Source: Cenarchaeum symbiont of Oopsacas minuta
GTDB taxonomy: Archaea > Thermoproteota > Nitrososphaeria > Nitrososphaerales > Nitrosopumilaceae
Direction of reading: 5' to 3'
DNA length: 64,000 nt
NCBI GenBank assembly: GCA_029948415.1
Contig: JAJIZT010000001.1
Span: forward strand, 181,030-245,029
Position numbers and translations under genes: made by a program. Positions within the stretch are counted from its first letter, which is position 1. Each line of letters begins with the position of its first letter. The notes beneath the pieces are model-generated. The model ran no database searches. It had not been told where the DNA came from and saw only the letters and a program-made list of their open reading frames with translations. This document shows, one piece after another, positions 54,013 through 63,049 of the stretch.

Positions 54013-55347
54013 ATGCCTACAAACATCTTACGTGTGGGAATAGATGACACCGATTCATCATTGGGAATGTGTACCACATATTTGGGCTTTAAGATGGTAG
54101 GGCGCCTCAAAAAGAGAGGTGCAAAATTTTCTTCATATCCACGGCTGGTACGTTTTAATCCAAACATTCCATGGAAGACACGTGGTAATGGTGCAGTCGG
54201 GATAGAGTTTTCCACTGATGATGTAAAAGGAGACATTGAATGTATAACACGCATGATCGAGAAAAATGCAGACGTGAAAAATGGAGCAAACCCTGCTGCA
54301 GTATTTTGTACAGGCGATGTTCCAAAATCTATACGGCAACTTGGAAATCTTGCCATGTGGAGACTTGTAAGACGTGCTGATGCAAAAAACATAGTATGTA
54401 ATGCAAACTTGAAATCATTTCATCTAGGAAACGGCCAAGGTCTTGTCGGTGCTGCCTGCGTCATGGGATATGATTTTGGGCATGATAGTACTTTGGAGAT
54501 GTTAAGTTATAGAAAACCTCACATGTTTGGAAGACATAGAAGTATCGACGAAAATAAAGTAAAACATATGCAACAAAAAACAGCTCCAATGACATTCAGT
54601 AGTTATGATGAAACGCGCCGTCGCGTTATGATCGCCCCACATGGTCCGGATCCGGTTTTGTACGGAATACGTGGAGAAGATGCACACTCGATTCTTGCAG
54701 CATCTTCTATGGTAAAGACTAGGGAAAAATCTGCTGGATATATGATATTTCAATCAAACCAAGGAACGGCTAGCCATCTTGGACATAAACTTGATGTCAG
54801 CTCACTAGAACCGTATATGGCTGGAACTGTATCCGGCGTTGTATATGATGCACCACGAATGCTGCGTGGAGGGCATATCATCTTTAAAGTTCAAACTGCA
54901 GACGGCTCTATACCGTGCGCTGTCTACAAGGAATCTGGCATGACAGTCGCCCTTTTGCATCTTGTTGCAAAAGATAAAGTCACTGTTGGTGGCGGCATTA
55001 GACCTGCCTCTAGATCTAGACCACGTGTCCTAAATGTGGAATTTGTTAGAATACATCATCTCAAAACCATATATGAAAAGATAAACCCCACATGTCTGAA
55101 CTGTCACAAAAACATGAAATCAAAAGGATCTAGACAGGGATTCAAATGCATCAAATGCGGAGATCGTGCAACATCAAAGAAAACAAAACAGGTTATACGC
55201 ACATTGCAAACAGGTATGTATCTGCCTGATATATCAGCACAGCGGCATCTAACACGCCCAGCACAACGCCAAAAACGTACCAATATACCAAGATTTAGAG
55301 AGTCGTTTAGATGGTTTTACGAATTTCAGAAAAATAGCGGGGAGTAG
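54013..55347 (+). CDS. tiaS: tRNA(Ile2) 2-agmatinylcytidine synthetase
   Basis: Modifies C34 of tRNA-Ile2 (CAU) with agmatine so it reads AUA rather than AUG. N-terminal catalytic domain RVGIDDTDSSLGMCTTYLG, then LVRFNPNIPWKTRGNGAV, an FLD/OB region and a C-terminal zinc ribbon (CLNCHKNM, CIKCGD). About 444 residues, normal. The start is ATG 54013, not TTG 54007. Remarkably, its last 13 bases overlap the 3' end of a convergent tRNA gene. Confidence 0.93.
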   Translation: MPTNILRVGIDDTDSSLGMCTTYLGFKMVGRLKKRGAKFSSYPRLVRFNPNIPWKTRGNGAVGIEFSTDDVKGDIECITRMIEKNADVKNGANPAAVFCTGDVPKSIRQLGNLAMWRLVRRADAKNIVCNANLKSFHLGNGQGLVGAACVMGYDFGHDSTLEMLSYRKPHMFGRHRSIDENKVKHMQQKTAPMTFSSYDETRRRVMIAPHGPDPVLYGIRGEDAHSILAASSMVKTREKSAGYMIFQSNQGTASHLGHKLDVSSLEPYMAGTVSGVVYDAPRMLRGGHIIFKVQTADGSIPCAVYKESGMTVALLHLVAKDKVTVGGGIRPASRSRPRVLNVEFVRIHHLKTIYEKINPTCLNCHKNMKSKGSRQGFKCIKCGDRATSKKTKQVIRTLQTGMYLPDISAQRHLTRPAQRQKRTNIPRFRESFRWFYEFQKNSGE

Positions 55348-55370
55348 ATTTGAACTACTGATTTGCGGGT

Positions 55371-55388
55371 TTCGCATCTATGATGGAT
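55371..55388 (-). other. tRNA intron, canonical position 37/38 (18 nt)
   Basis: Removing ATCCATCATAGATGCGAA leaves the seven-base anticodon loop CTCATAA closed by GCGGG/CCCGC. The exon CAT can pair with ATG of the intron, giving a small bulge-helix-bulge form. The boundary could slip by one A. Confidence 0.75.
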
Positions 55389-55408
55389 TATGAGCCCGCC
55401 GGGATGAC

Positions 55409-55422
55409 TTTGCCCAGATAGT
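55409..55422 (-). other. Inferred tRNA intron in the D-loop (14 nt)
   Basis: Removing ACTATCTGGGCAAA joins AGTCAG to GTCA, producing the ten-base D-loop AGTCAGGTCA with A14, G15, G18, G19 and A21 in place. Exon bases TCAG can pair with CTGG of the intron (one G-T pair), a relaxed bulge-helix-loop. It is inferred from the fold only. Confidence 0.65.
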
Positions 55423-55484
55423 CTGACTTCCCCACCCCGCTGAAATTATACTGCATTGGGTGTGTATAAGTTTTTTTTAATGAT

Positions 55485-55871
55485 CTAATAAAACTTGATG
55501 GGAGGATTATTTTTTGTATCTATCGATATTGTACAATCATCTTTTAGAGCATTATATTCATCTTTATTGGCTACAAGTAGAGGTATGTTGGCCATCGCAC
55601 ATCCAGATGATACGGTAAGATCAGCTTTTTGACACACCATTGCAGCTGGTGCAACTCTATGTGATCTTAGTGCGTATATTGTATATGCACCTACACTACT
55701 GCCCACTCCATAAGGAAACACAAGTATAGAATTAGCTATAGTTCTACCAAACAAATCATATTTTTTGTCCCGTACATTACCAGTTTCTTTTTCTATTGCA
55801 CCAAGAAAGTTTATTGGATCTTTGGTCTTTGTAATCTTTGCAACAGCATTTCCTGTTACAATGATCTTCAT
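55485..55871 (-). CDS. Phosphomevalonate dehydratase (aconitase X) small subunit
   Basis: 128 residues of the DUF126 family: LFGRTIANSILVFPYGVGSS, TVSSGCAMANIPLLV. With the large subunit it dehydrates mevalonate 5-phosphate to trans-anhydromevalonate 5-phosphate in the archaeal mevalonate pathway. The gene follows the large-subunit gene by two bases. Confidence 0.88.
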   Translation of the reverse strand: MKIIVTGNAVAKITKTKDPINFLGAIEKETGNVRDKKYDLFGRTIANSILVFPYGVGSSVGAYTIYALRSHRVAPAAMVCQKADLTVSSGCAMANIPLLVANKDEYNALKDDCTISIDTKNNPPIKFY

Positions 55872-55873
55872 TG

Positions 55874-57031
55874 TTATACTGTCACCTCTTTTACAATTTC
55901 AGAGAGTGATTTTAAATTGACTTGTACTCTAGTGGAGTTTTTCAGATAATATGCCCCCTTTATGCTATTGGTAATAACTGCGTCTACCTCGTCTTTGTTA
56001 ATCAGAGGTGTAAGGCATGTACAACAGTCAACCAATATCTCAGCACCTGCCGCTTCTATGCCTGCAGTATATCCTAACCTTCGTGCCTTGTCCCGGATTA
56101 TTCTTGGGGTAAATACCATGCATCGTTTTTTAAACGATCTGCCCTTTAACATGGCAGATAGTAACGAGATCTCTTCTAGCCCCAGCTGCGGACTACCCAA
56201 AGTTATGATATCTCCTTGTTCTGTAGTTGAGAGCTCATCTTTTATTGTGCTCATTTCTTCAGGCCCAAAGTCAATCTTTTCAGATTCTGAACCTCCCTGG
56301 CCAAGGACAAATTTACTACATGTTCCAGAAGTTCCCATTCCTCCACAGATTGCCTTACATTGACGCCTGTCAGGAGTGTTAGAACATGAGAGAGCTACGG
56401 GAGCTGACGTTCCAGTCTTACCTGCAAAATATCCGAGCATTCCGTATGCGATCTCATTTGGATCTTTTATCTTTACACGTAGAGTAATCTCTGGTTCTTG
56501 GTTAACAGCACTCTCTGAATATGGACTTTTGCCAGTAATGGCACTAGCCAAAGCACTAAAAGCACTCTCTTTATTTGTCTCCAAATCTGCAACAGAGTTT
56601 GCAAATATTGCCGCATTACTTTCAGCAAATGCCACTCTTGTTTTACTAGCTGGCATATCCAACACGTCATATGGAACACATGAAAATAATGGAGTAATGC
56701 CCATGCGCAAATATGATTCTCTAATACTCTCTTGTTTTTGCACGAATTTTTCCCCAAGATCGTATTTTGAGACACTGTCAATATCATATCCCATAGGATT
56801 TACAGTGGTCTTTATTTTGACACGTGCTTTTGCACTAATTTCTGCAAGAAAACTTTCGCCTGCATCTCCAATCGTATTATAATTAACTCCAGAAAGATGT
56901 GCCCAACTTACTGGCTCTAGCCTATCTGCATTAGTTGCCTTACCGGTTGCAAGCAAAACTCTGTATGCGAGTTGGATTGCGTATCCTTCCTCACCAGCAA
57001 GTGCTGCTTCCTCTTGTCGGGAGAGTTGCAT
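55874..57031 (-). CDS. Phosphomevalonate dehydratase (aconitase X) large subunit
   Basis: 385 residues of the DUF521/aconitase X family. N-terminus LSRQEEAALAGEEGYAIQLA; conserved AHLSGVNYNTIGDAG; Cys residues for a Fe-S cluster are in FSCVPYD, AICGGMGTSGTCSKF and DCCTCLTPL. It is the catalytic part of the dehydratase; the UbiD-family gene at 11138 would provide the following decarboxylation. The two subunit genes form an operon. Confidence 0.9.
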   Translation of the reverse strand: MQLSRQEEAALAGEEGYAIQLAYRVLLATGKATNADRLEPVSWAHLSGVNYNTIGDAGESFLAEISAKARVKIKTTVNPMGYDIDSVSKYDLGEKFVQKQESIRESYLRMGITPLFSCVPYDVLDMPASKTRVAFAESNAAIFANSVADLETNKESAFSALASAITGKSPYSESAVNQEPEITLRVKIKDPNEIAYGMLGYFAGKTGTSAPVALSCSNTPDRRQCKAICGGMGTSGTCSKFVLGQGGSESEKIDFGPEEMSTIKDELSTTEQGDIITLGSPQLGLEEISLLSAMLKGRSFKKRCMVFTPRIIRDKARRLGYTAGIEAAGAEILVDCCTCLTPLINKDEVDAVITNSIKGAYYLKNSTRVQVNLKSLSEIVKEVTV

Positions 57032-57075
57032 AATGATGATACCTATAACTGATATAATACTTGTATGTTACAAAT

Positions 57076-57729
57076 ATGGTGCGTCGATTACTTGATAGTA
57101 TGATAAAAACCATGAATGCCGTAAAACCTCCGCGAATGACCGCATTACGCGAGCTACACGAGGCTGAAACTGGAGGACCTTTTAGTATTTTGATTGGAAC
57201 CATTCTATCTGCAAGAACTAGGGATGAGAATACTGCAAAAGTAGTCAAAAAACTCTTTTCTAGATACAAAAATGCAAAAGAACTTGCCGGCGCACGCGTA
57301 AGTGACATAGAACATATCATAAGATCAATTGGATTTTATCATGTAAAGGCACAACGCATCATAAAAGTGGCGAGCATAATACATACTGAATACAACGGCA
57401 AGGTTCCAAGTGATCTACCTTCACTGATAGAATTGCCGGGAGTGGGACGCAAAACCGCAAACTGTGTTCTCGTATATGCATACGAAAAACCTGCCATACC
57501 TGTTGATATACATGTACACCGAATATCAAACAGACTTGGTCTTGTTGATACGAAAACTCCAGAAGAGACTGAATTTGCTTTGATGAAAAAAATACCTAAA
57601 AAATTTTGGTTGGAGATAAATGATACATTTGTTATGTATGGTCAAAACATATGCAAGCCAGTATCCCCAATGTGTGATATATGCAGGATAAGACGAGGAT
57701 GCAAATATTACAAACAAAATTCAATCTAG
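57076..57729 (+). CDS. nth: Endonuclease III, DNA glycosylase/AP lyase
   Basis: Removes oxidised pyrimidines. Helix-hairpin-helix LPGVGRKTANCVL with the catalytic Lys, catalytic Asp in VDIHVHRI, and the Fe-S loop CKPVSPMCDICRIRRGC (C-x6-C-x2-C-x5-C). 218 residues from ATG 57076; TTG 57061 would add five. Its 3' end overlaps the convergent gene by four bases. Confidence 0.94.
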   Translation: MVRRLLDSMIKTMNAVKPPRMTALRELHEAETGGPFSILIGTILSARTRDENTAKVVKKLFSRYKNAKELAGARVSDIEHIIRSIGFYHVKAQRIIKVASIIHTEYNGKVPSDLPSLIELPGVGRKTANCVLVYAYEKPAIPVDIHVHRISNRLGLVDTKTPEETEFALMKKIPKKFWLEINDTFVMYGQNICKPVSPMCDICRIRRGCKYYKQNSI

Positions 57730-58436
57730 GATTTATGTGACCGTGTAGGTTTTTTCTTTGTAATAAATAAAATCCCAACTAGAGCTCCTATCGCAGCTGT
57801 AACATAGAACGGAAACAAATGAAATACATTGCCAGCTGGATCCCCAGAGAGAAATTCTATAATATATTCTCCAGATACTGTTGCGATAGGATCCGTTGAA
57901 CCTTCCATACCGTGCACCGAATAAGCGTTTATCGCAAAGAGATCTATGTCAAGATTAGAGATTATAATTCTTGCACCATTATTTATCGTCATACCTGCTC
58001 TGTCTGTATATGAGATGATTGTTTTTGCATCTGGAACCCAACCTCTTTCGAGCTTACTGTGGACTATAACGTATTCTTCTGCTCCAGGTATCTTAACGGC
58101 CACCCAAAGCTTGTCGTTTGGAGGTGCTCCCATACCTACCTCGATAAACTTGTTCTCTACGTTTTCATCATACAGACGAATCACTGCATTGCCGTTAGGA
58201 TTTCCATATCGTAGATTGTTGTCTATTGTCACCTGCCAGCTTGTTTTGTGAACGTTTGAGAGCTCTGTGATCTGCGCATCTAAAGAGATTCTGTTAAAAT
58301 CAAACCATTGTACGATTACTGGCTCTAACAATAAAGATAGATTTTTTGCATCTTCGGTCTGACCTATGACTGCTTCAAATGTGCCAATTAATGTAAACAA
58401 GACTAAAACAATTACAAGCGGATATTTTGTATTCAC
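57726..58436 (-). CDS. Secreted, C-terminally anchored hypothetical protein
   Basis: 236 residues: signal peptide (to VIGQ), a single beta-rich ectodomain (LSLLLEPVIVQWFDFNRISLD, GNAVIRLYDENV, AEEYVIVHSKLERGWVPDA), and a C-terminal membrane helix with basic tail (LVGILFITKKKP). No known domain recognised. It lies seven bases downstream of the ATP synthase subunit I gene, same strand. Confidence 0.6.
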   Translation of the reverse strand: MNTKYPLVIVLVLFTLIGTFEAVIGQTEDAKNLSLLLEPVIVQWFDFNRISLDAQITELSNVHKTSWQVTIDNNLRYGNPNGNAVIRLYDENVENKFIEVGMGAPPNDKLWVAVKIPGAEEYVIVHSKLERGWVPDAKTIISYTDRAGMTINNGARIIISNLDIDLFAINAYSVHGMEGSTDPIATVSGEYIIEFLSGDPAGNVFHLFPFYVTAAIGALVGILFITKKKPTRSHKS

Positions 58437-58443
58437 CGCAGAC

Positions 58444-60540
58444 CTACTTTTTCCAATTGATTTTGTTGTATACAGTCTCAGGCATCAGCTGTTTGAAGAC
58501 AGGTCTACCACCATCGTACCATTTTGTAAAATACTCGTAAAGATGGAGTCTGAGTGACTGTATGTATACGATTAATCCCTCTATCATCATGATTCCAATA
58601 TTACCTCCAATTATCATGACGATGGCACTAGGTGAAGATACACCACCAAGCGATTCAAACGCATTGTTTACGGTAAGTAACAATGCTGCGTGTACAAGTA
58701 ACATAATTCCTATACGTGCATAGCTTACAGTATGCGCAAGCGATTCTATTGTTTTTCCAAGTAGCGTCTCCATTACAACACTGATCGCATCTGATCCACT
58801 GTCTGGATGAAGTTTTGCGTGTTTTATGCCTCCAATAATCATGATTATTATGGATGCTATGGCCAATACGATAGAAATTCTTGTTACTATCCAAACTTGC
58901 GCCCAATCTCCTAGTATTACAGTCACCCACGGTACAGATTCAGTATGGGTTCTTGAATACATGTTGATTACATCATAACTTGATCCAATGGTGCACATCA
59001 TTATGCCTATTACACTAAGGTATAGCACGATATTTGGAATACTCTCCGTATATGCAACAAGCTTGTGTCCTTCCTTTAGATTGCGTCTTACACGCAAAAT
59101 CATTGCTGCTAGCAGATGTAAAATTCCCAAAAATAATGAGACTTTTAGTATGTTTATGACCTGCTCAAAGTCGAGATTTGCCACACTTATGGATCCTACA
59201 AGCCACGAGATTGAGTGCAATGCACCACCTTCGTGCAAAAGCTCTTCAAACGGAGTTAGATGATCTAGATGGAATCCAAATACCTCTCCTGTTCCGACTC
59301 CTGCCATGGCAGCTGCTGCACCTGAGATAGCAATCAGCATTCCCCAGCGTGATAGATTTCCCTGACCCTTTAGCTTGAAGAGTAGTCCCATTCCCATCAA
59401 GAGTAGTCCATGTCCCAAATCTGCAAACATTATTCCATAGAATATGGGCCACATGAGAGCAATCATGGGAGTTGGATCAATCTCGCCTTTTTTGGGTGCA
59501 CCTTGACTGTCAGTTATAGTTTCAAAAGTTCGTATAAATCTTGGATTGTCAAGCAACGCAGGTTCTTGTGCTTTTTTGTCTGGCTCTTCAGTAATTATAG
59601 TCCATTTTGAGCATATTTTTTTAAACTGTTCTTCCATCTTGTTAGGTATATAGCCACGTATTACAGCAAAGCGTTTTGTTCCACCTGGTTTACGTAAATG
59701 TTCTAGTATCTCTTTTGCAACTATGCATCTTTCATGTAAAGTGAGAATCTCTGATCTATTTTTCTTTGCAAAAGCGGATATTTTTTTTGCGTTGGCTGTC
59801 TGCCTTGCTTTTAGTTCTTTTATCTGTGACAGTGCAAGTGCATATGCTTTGTTTGGTGTCTGGGGAAATTCTGGAGGAATTGAAACCGCTGAAGCATTTA
59901 CACCGCGCATTACTCTCTGAACTTTATCACCATCTTCGATGGATGCAATTACTATTACTGCCGCATGTGTCTTTAAGTCAAGATTGTATTTGTAGAATGT
60001 GACTTTTGGCAACGAACGAGAAATTTCCCCAAAAGATGATTCTTCTATTATAAAAAGATCTGAATAAAAATATTTTGTAGATTTTAAACTGTCAAGATCA
60101 AAATCAAGTTTCTTTGCTAATGCAGTAGTCTCTTTTAGGGCAATGTGATCATCTAGATCATGTTGGATTGAATCTCTTTCACAAAGATGTTTTTTAGCAT
60201 CATCCATCAACTTTTCCATATTTTTTCTAGTGTCATCTATAATGGACTCGATCTCATTTACATCGTAGCCTTTTTTCTTGATCATAGTTCCTTTTAACAT
60301 GATCTCAAGTATGCCGACTCTGATGGGAATCCCAAGTCCTTTTATCACATCATCTGCAGTTTGGTGGAGTTTCTGCGCTCGCAAAAGTAGATCGTCGATC
60401 TCAGGGGTTATAGTCTCATTTTTAGATTCGATCTTGTGAAACCACCCAAATTCTGCCAATCTTGAGATAGCTTCTGGAGAGTCAGAACGTGGCAGAATAA
60501 TCGTACCAAGTTTTAGTTTAGCAACTCCCAAGTTATGCAT
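58444..60540 (-). CDS. atpI: A-type ATP synthase subunit I (a-like)
   Basis: Membrane stator subunit that forms the proton half-channels. 698 residues: the N-terminal 330 are soluble and partly coiled coil, the C-terminal half has about seven helices including WPIFYGIMFADLGHGLLLM, HTVSYARIGIMLLVHAALL and EGLIVYIQSLRLHLYEYF with the essential Arg region. It is divergent from atpE, with 129 bases between. Most archaeal clusters have this gene on the same strand as the rest. Confidence 0.93.
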   Translation of the reverse strand: MHNLGVAKLKLGTIILPRSDSPEAISRLAEFGWFHKIESKNETITPEIDDLLLRAQKLHQTADDVIKGLGIPIRVGILEIMLKGTMIKKKGYDVNEIESIIDDTRKNMEKLMDDAKKHLCERDSIQHDLDDHIALKETTALAKKLDFDLDSLKSTKYFYSDLFIIEESSFGEISRSLPKVTFYKYNLDLKTHAAVIVIASIEDGDKVQRVMRGVNASAVSIPPEFPQTPNKAYALALSQIKELKARQTANAKKISAFAKKNRSEILTLHERCIVAKEILEHLRKPGGTKRFAVIRGYIPNKMEEQFKKICSKWTIITEEPDKKAQEPALLDNPRFIRTFETITDSQGAPKKGEIDPTPMIALMWPIFYGIMFADLGHGLLLMGMGLLFKLKGQGNLSRWGMLIAISGAAAAMAGVGTGEVFGFHLDHLTPFEELLHEGGALHSISWLVGSISVANLDFEQVINILKVSLFLGILHLLAAMILRVRRNLKEGHKLVAYTESIPNIVLYLSVIGIMMCTIGSSYDVINMYSRTHTESVPWVTVILGDWAQVWIVTRISIVLAIASIIIMIIGGIKHAKLHPDSGSDAISVVMETLLGKTIESLAHTVSYARIGIMLLVHAALLLTVNNAFESLGGVSSPSAIVMIIGGNIGIMMIEGLIVYIQSLRLHLYEYFTKWYDGGRPVFKQLMPETVYNKINWKK

Positions 60541-60669
60541 ATGATCTATGCGTAATATATTATTCTTGTCTAAATTAGCTCTTCATCATGGGTCATTTTT
60601 GGCTCTTTTGTTATCTTTTCGAAATCTGGGATCCCATATCTACAAACATTAAAATTCATTATTATAGAC

Positions 60670-61269
60670 ATGCAGATCGTAATGTCTAGTGATGTAGGGT
60701 TGATTGACACTATTGATAAAATTATAACAAAAACGGAGGATGGTATAATCTCAGATCTAGACAAAATACTCTATGATGCAAAATCTTCACTAGAGAGCTC
60801 AAAGGCCTCTATAGAGGCCGAATACGAAGAAATACTAGATAACGGCAAAAAAGAGGCTGAAAAGATCGAAAAACAAATCATCGGAAGCTCGAATTTGGAG
60901 GCTAGAAATAAACAACTTTCGCTTGTAGAAGAAGCAATCTCATCTGCATTTGGACAAGCTTTGGACAAACTGCGCTCTTCAAAAAGTAATCCCGATCTTT
61001 TAAAGTCGCTTATAAAACAGGCAACCGATATGCTTGGAACAACAAAGGTTACAATCTCTGCAAATTCAAAAGATACCGACGCTGTAAAATTGGCTTTGAA
61101 AGATTTTAACGGATCCACTTTTGATCCAACACCGATAGAATGTCTTGGTGGGATAATTGCGCGATCAAGTGACGGTAATATGACATTTGATAATACAATT
61201 GATACACGCCTTGATCGTTTGAAGCCTTTAATAAGGAAGGAAATTGCATTAAAATTCAGACTAGATTAG
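60670..61269 (+). CDS. atpE: A-type ATP synthase subunit E
   Basis: Peripheral stalk subunit, 199 residues. Long helical N-terminus ([20 protein letters not shown]) and a C-terminal globular domain ([20 protein letters not shown] and [16 protein letters not shown]). Starts at ATG 60670 or 60682. Subunit A begins one base after its stop, so the genes form an operon. Confidence 0.88.
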   Translation: MQIVMSSDVGLIDTIDKIITKTEDGIISDLDKILYDAKSSLESSKASIEAEYEEILDNGKKEAEKIEKQIIGSSNLEARNKQLSLVEEAISSAFGQALDKLRSSKSNPDLLKSLIKQATDMLGTTKVTISANSKDTDAVKLALKDFNGSTFDPTPIECLGGIIARSSDGNMTFDNTIDTRLDRLKPLIRKEIALKFRLD

Positions 61270-61270
61270 T

Positions 61271-63049
61271 ATGGTTGCAAAAGGCAGTATTGTTTGGATT
61301 AGTGGACCAGCGGTTAAAGCTAATGGTATGTCCGAAGCCAAAATGTATGAAACAGTTAGCGTTGGCAACGCAAAACTCATCGGCGAGATTATACGACTTA
61401 CAGGCGATGTAGCTTTTATCCAAGTATACGAATCAACTAGCGGTCTAAAACCAGGAGAACCTGTGATCGGCACAGGCAATCCACTCAGTGTTATGTTGGG
61501 ACCGGGAATAATCGGTCAGATATACGATGGAATACAACGACCATTAAAAGATCTCTCCAAAAAATCTGGTTCTTTCATAGGCAAAGGAATAACAACCAAT
61601 CCTATCGACATGTCAAAAAAATATCATTTTGTCCCAAGTGTAAAAATAGGTGATACAGTAGGACCTGGAACAATTATCGGAACGGTAAAAGAGACAGATC
61701 TTATCGACCATAGCATCATGATTCCTCCGGATAATCTAGAGGGAAAAATTACAAATATTGTCTCAGAGGGTGATTATGATTTAGAAACAGATATGGCATC
61801 TGTGGAAAAAGATGGTAACAAAGTTGCGATAAAAATGTACCACAAGTGGCCAGTAAGACGTCCACGTCCATACAAAAACAGATATGATCCAACTGTGCCA
61901 TTGCTTACAGGTCAGCGCGTAATAGACACGTTCTTTCCTATTGCCAAAGGAGGAACAGGATCCATACCAGGTGCGTTTGGAACTGGCAAGACAGTCACAC
62001 TTCACCAGATTGCAAAATGGGCCGACTCGCAAGTGGTTGTATATATTGGATGTGGTGAACGTGGTAATGAGATGACAGAAGTACTAGTGGAATTTCCACA
62101 TCTAAAAGATCCACGTACTGGAAAACCTCTGATGGATAGAACAATACTTGTGGCAAACACTAGCAACATGCCAGTAGCTGCTAGAGAGGCGAGCATCTAC
62201 ACTGGAGTTACCATCGCAGAATATTATCGTGATATGGGCAAGGACGTGGTACTAGTTGCAGATTCAACTAGTAGATGGGCCGAAGCACTCAGGGAGATGA
62301 GTGGTAGACTAGAAGAGATGCCCGCAGAAGAAGGATATCCTTCATATCTTGCTTCCCGTCTAGCAGAATTTTACGAGAGAGCTGGTCGAGTTCACGCACA
62401 GGGCAGTCCTGATAGAGATGGTTCTGTAACACTAGTTGGTGCAGTTTCACCATCTGGAGGAGACTTTACCGAACCGGTTACAACGCATACAATGAGATTC
62501 ATAAAGACATTTTGGGCACTTGATGCAAAGCTTGCATATTCTAGACACTATCCTTCCATAAACTGGATGAACAGCTATTCTGGATATCTAGCTGACATTG
62601 CAAAATGGTGGACCAAAAATATCGACAAAGACTGGCTTACAACAAGAAACGAAGCGTATAGTATTCTACAAAGGGAAGATACATTAAAAGAGATTGTTAG
62701 ACTCTTGGGTCCTGAGGCACTTCCAAACGAAGAAAAATTGATTCTAGAAGTTGCCCGCATGGCAAAGATCGGACTGTTACAACAAAATTCTTTTGACAAT
62801 GTGGATACATACTGCAGTCCAGAAAAACAATACAAGTTATTACAACTCTTGGTGGAATTTTATAAACGCGGTCAACAAGCACTAAAAGATGGCGTAGAGC
62901 TAGATGACATAAGAACATTACCAGTAATATCATTATTGTTAAAGGCTAGAATGGAGATTAAAGACGATGAGATGCCAAAATTTACAGAGATTGAAAAATC
63001 AATGAATGAGCAGTTCAAAAACATAAGTGGAGTAAAGATTGAGAATTGA
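61271..63049 (+). CDS. atpA: A-type ATP synthase subunit A (catalytic)
   Basis: Catalytic nucleotide-binding subunit, 592 residues, no intein. P-loop [17 protein letters not shown], the subunit-A bulge region [35 protein letters not shown] and the arginine finger region. Located between atpE and atpB; the atpB start overlaps its stop. Confidence 0.97.
   Translation: MVAKGSIVWISGPAVKANGMSEAKMYETVSVGNAKLIGEIIRLTGDVAFIQVYESTSGLKPGEPVIGTGNPLSVMLGPGIIGQIYDGIQRPLKDLSKKSGSFIGKGITTNPIDMSKKYHFVPSVKIGDTVGPGTIIGTVKETDLIDHSIMIPPDNLEGKITNIVSEGDYDLETDMASVEKDGNKVAIKMYHKWPVRRPRPYKNRYDPTVPLLTGQRVIDTFFPIAKGGTGSIPGAFGTGKTVTLHQIAKWADSQVVVYIGCGERGNEMTEVLVEFPHLKDPRTGKPLMDRTILVANTSNMPVAAREASIYTGVTIAEYYRDMGKDVVLVADSTSRWAEALREMSGRLEEMPAEEGYPSYLASRLAEFYERAGRVHAQGSPDRDGSVTLVGAVSPSGGDFTEPVTTHTMRFIKTFWALDAKLAYSRHYPSINWMNSYSGYLADIAKWWTKNIDKDWLTTRNEAYSILQREDTLKEIVRLLGPEALPNEEKLILEVARMAKIGLLQQNSFDNVDTYCSPEKQYKLLQLLVEFYKRGQQALKDGVELDDIRTLPVISLLLKARMEIKDDEMPKFTEIEKSMNEQFKNISGVKIEN

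Larger units (their letters stand above)
55335..55441 (-). tRNA. Initiator tRNA-Met (CAT) with two introns
   Basis: Acceptor arms AGCGGGG and CCCCGCT pair fully with A1-U72, and the anticodon stem GCGGG/CCCGC has three G-C pairs next to the loop; both are marks of archaeal initiator tRNA. Anticodon CAT is at 55392-55390. D-stem GGGA/TCCC, T-arm AGTAG-TTCAAAT-CTACT, variable loop AAATC, discriminator A at 55335, no encoded CCA, and a T5 tract follows. The D-loop is too long (24 nt) unless a 14-nt intron is removed; the anticodon loop carries an 18-nt intron at 37/38. The mature length would be 75 nt. Confidence 0.88.

Noticed and set aside
55335-55441. Assignment of the CAT tRNA as tRNA-Ile2, the substrate of the adjacent TiaS
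   Set aside because: A1-U72 and the G-C-rich anticodon stem are initiator features; tRNA-Ile2 would be expected to begin with G-C pairs.
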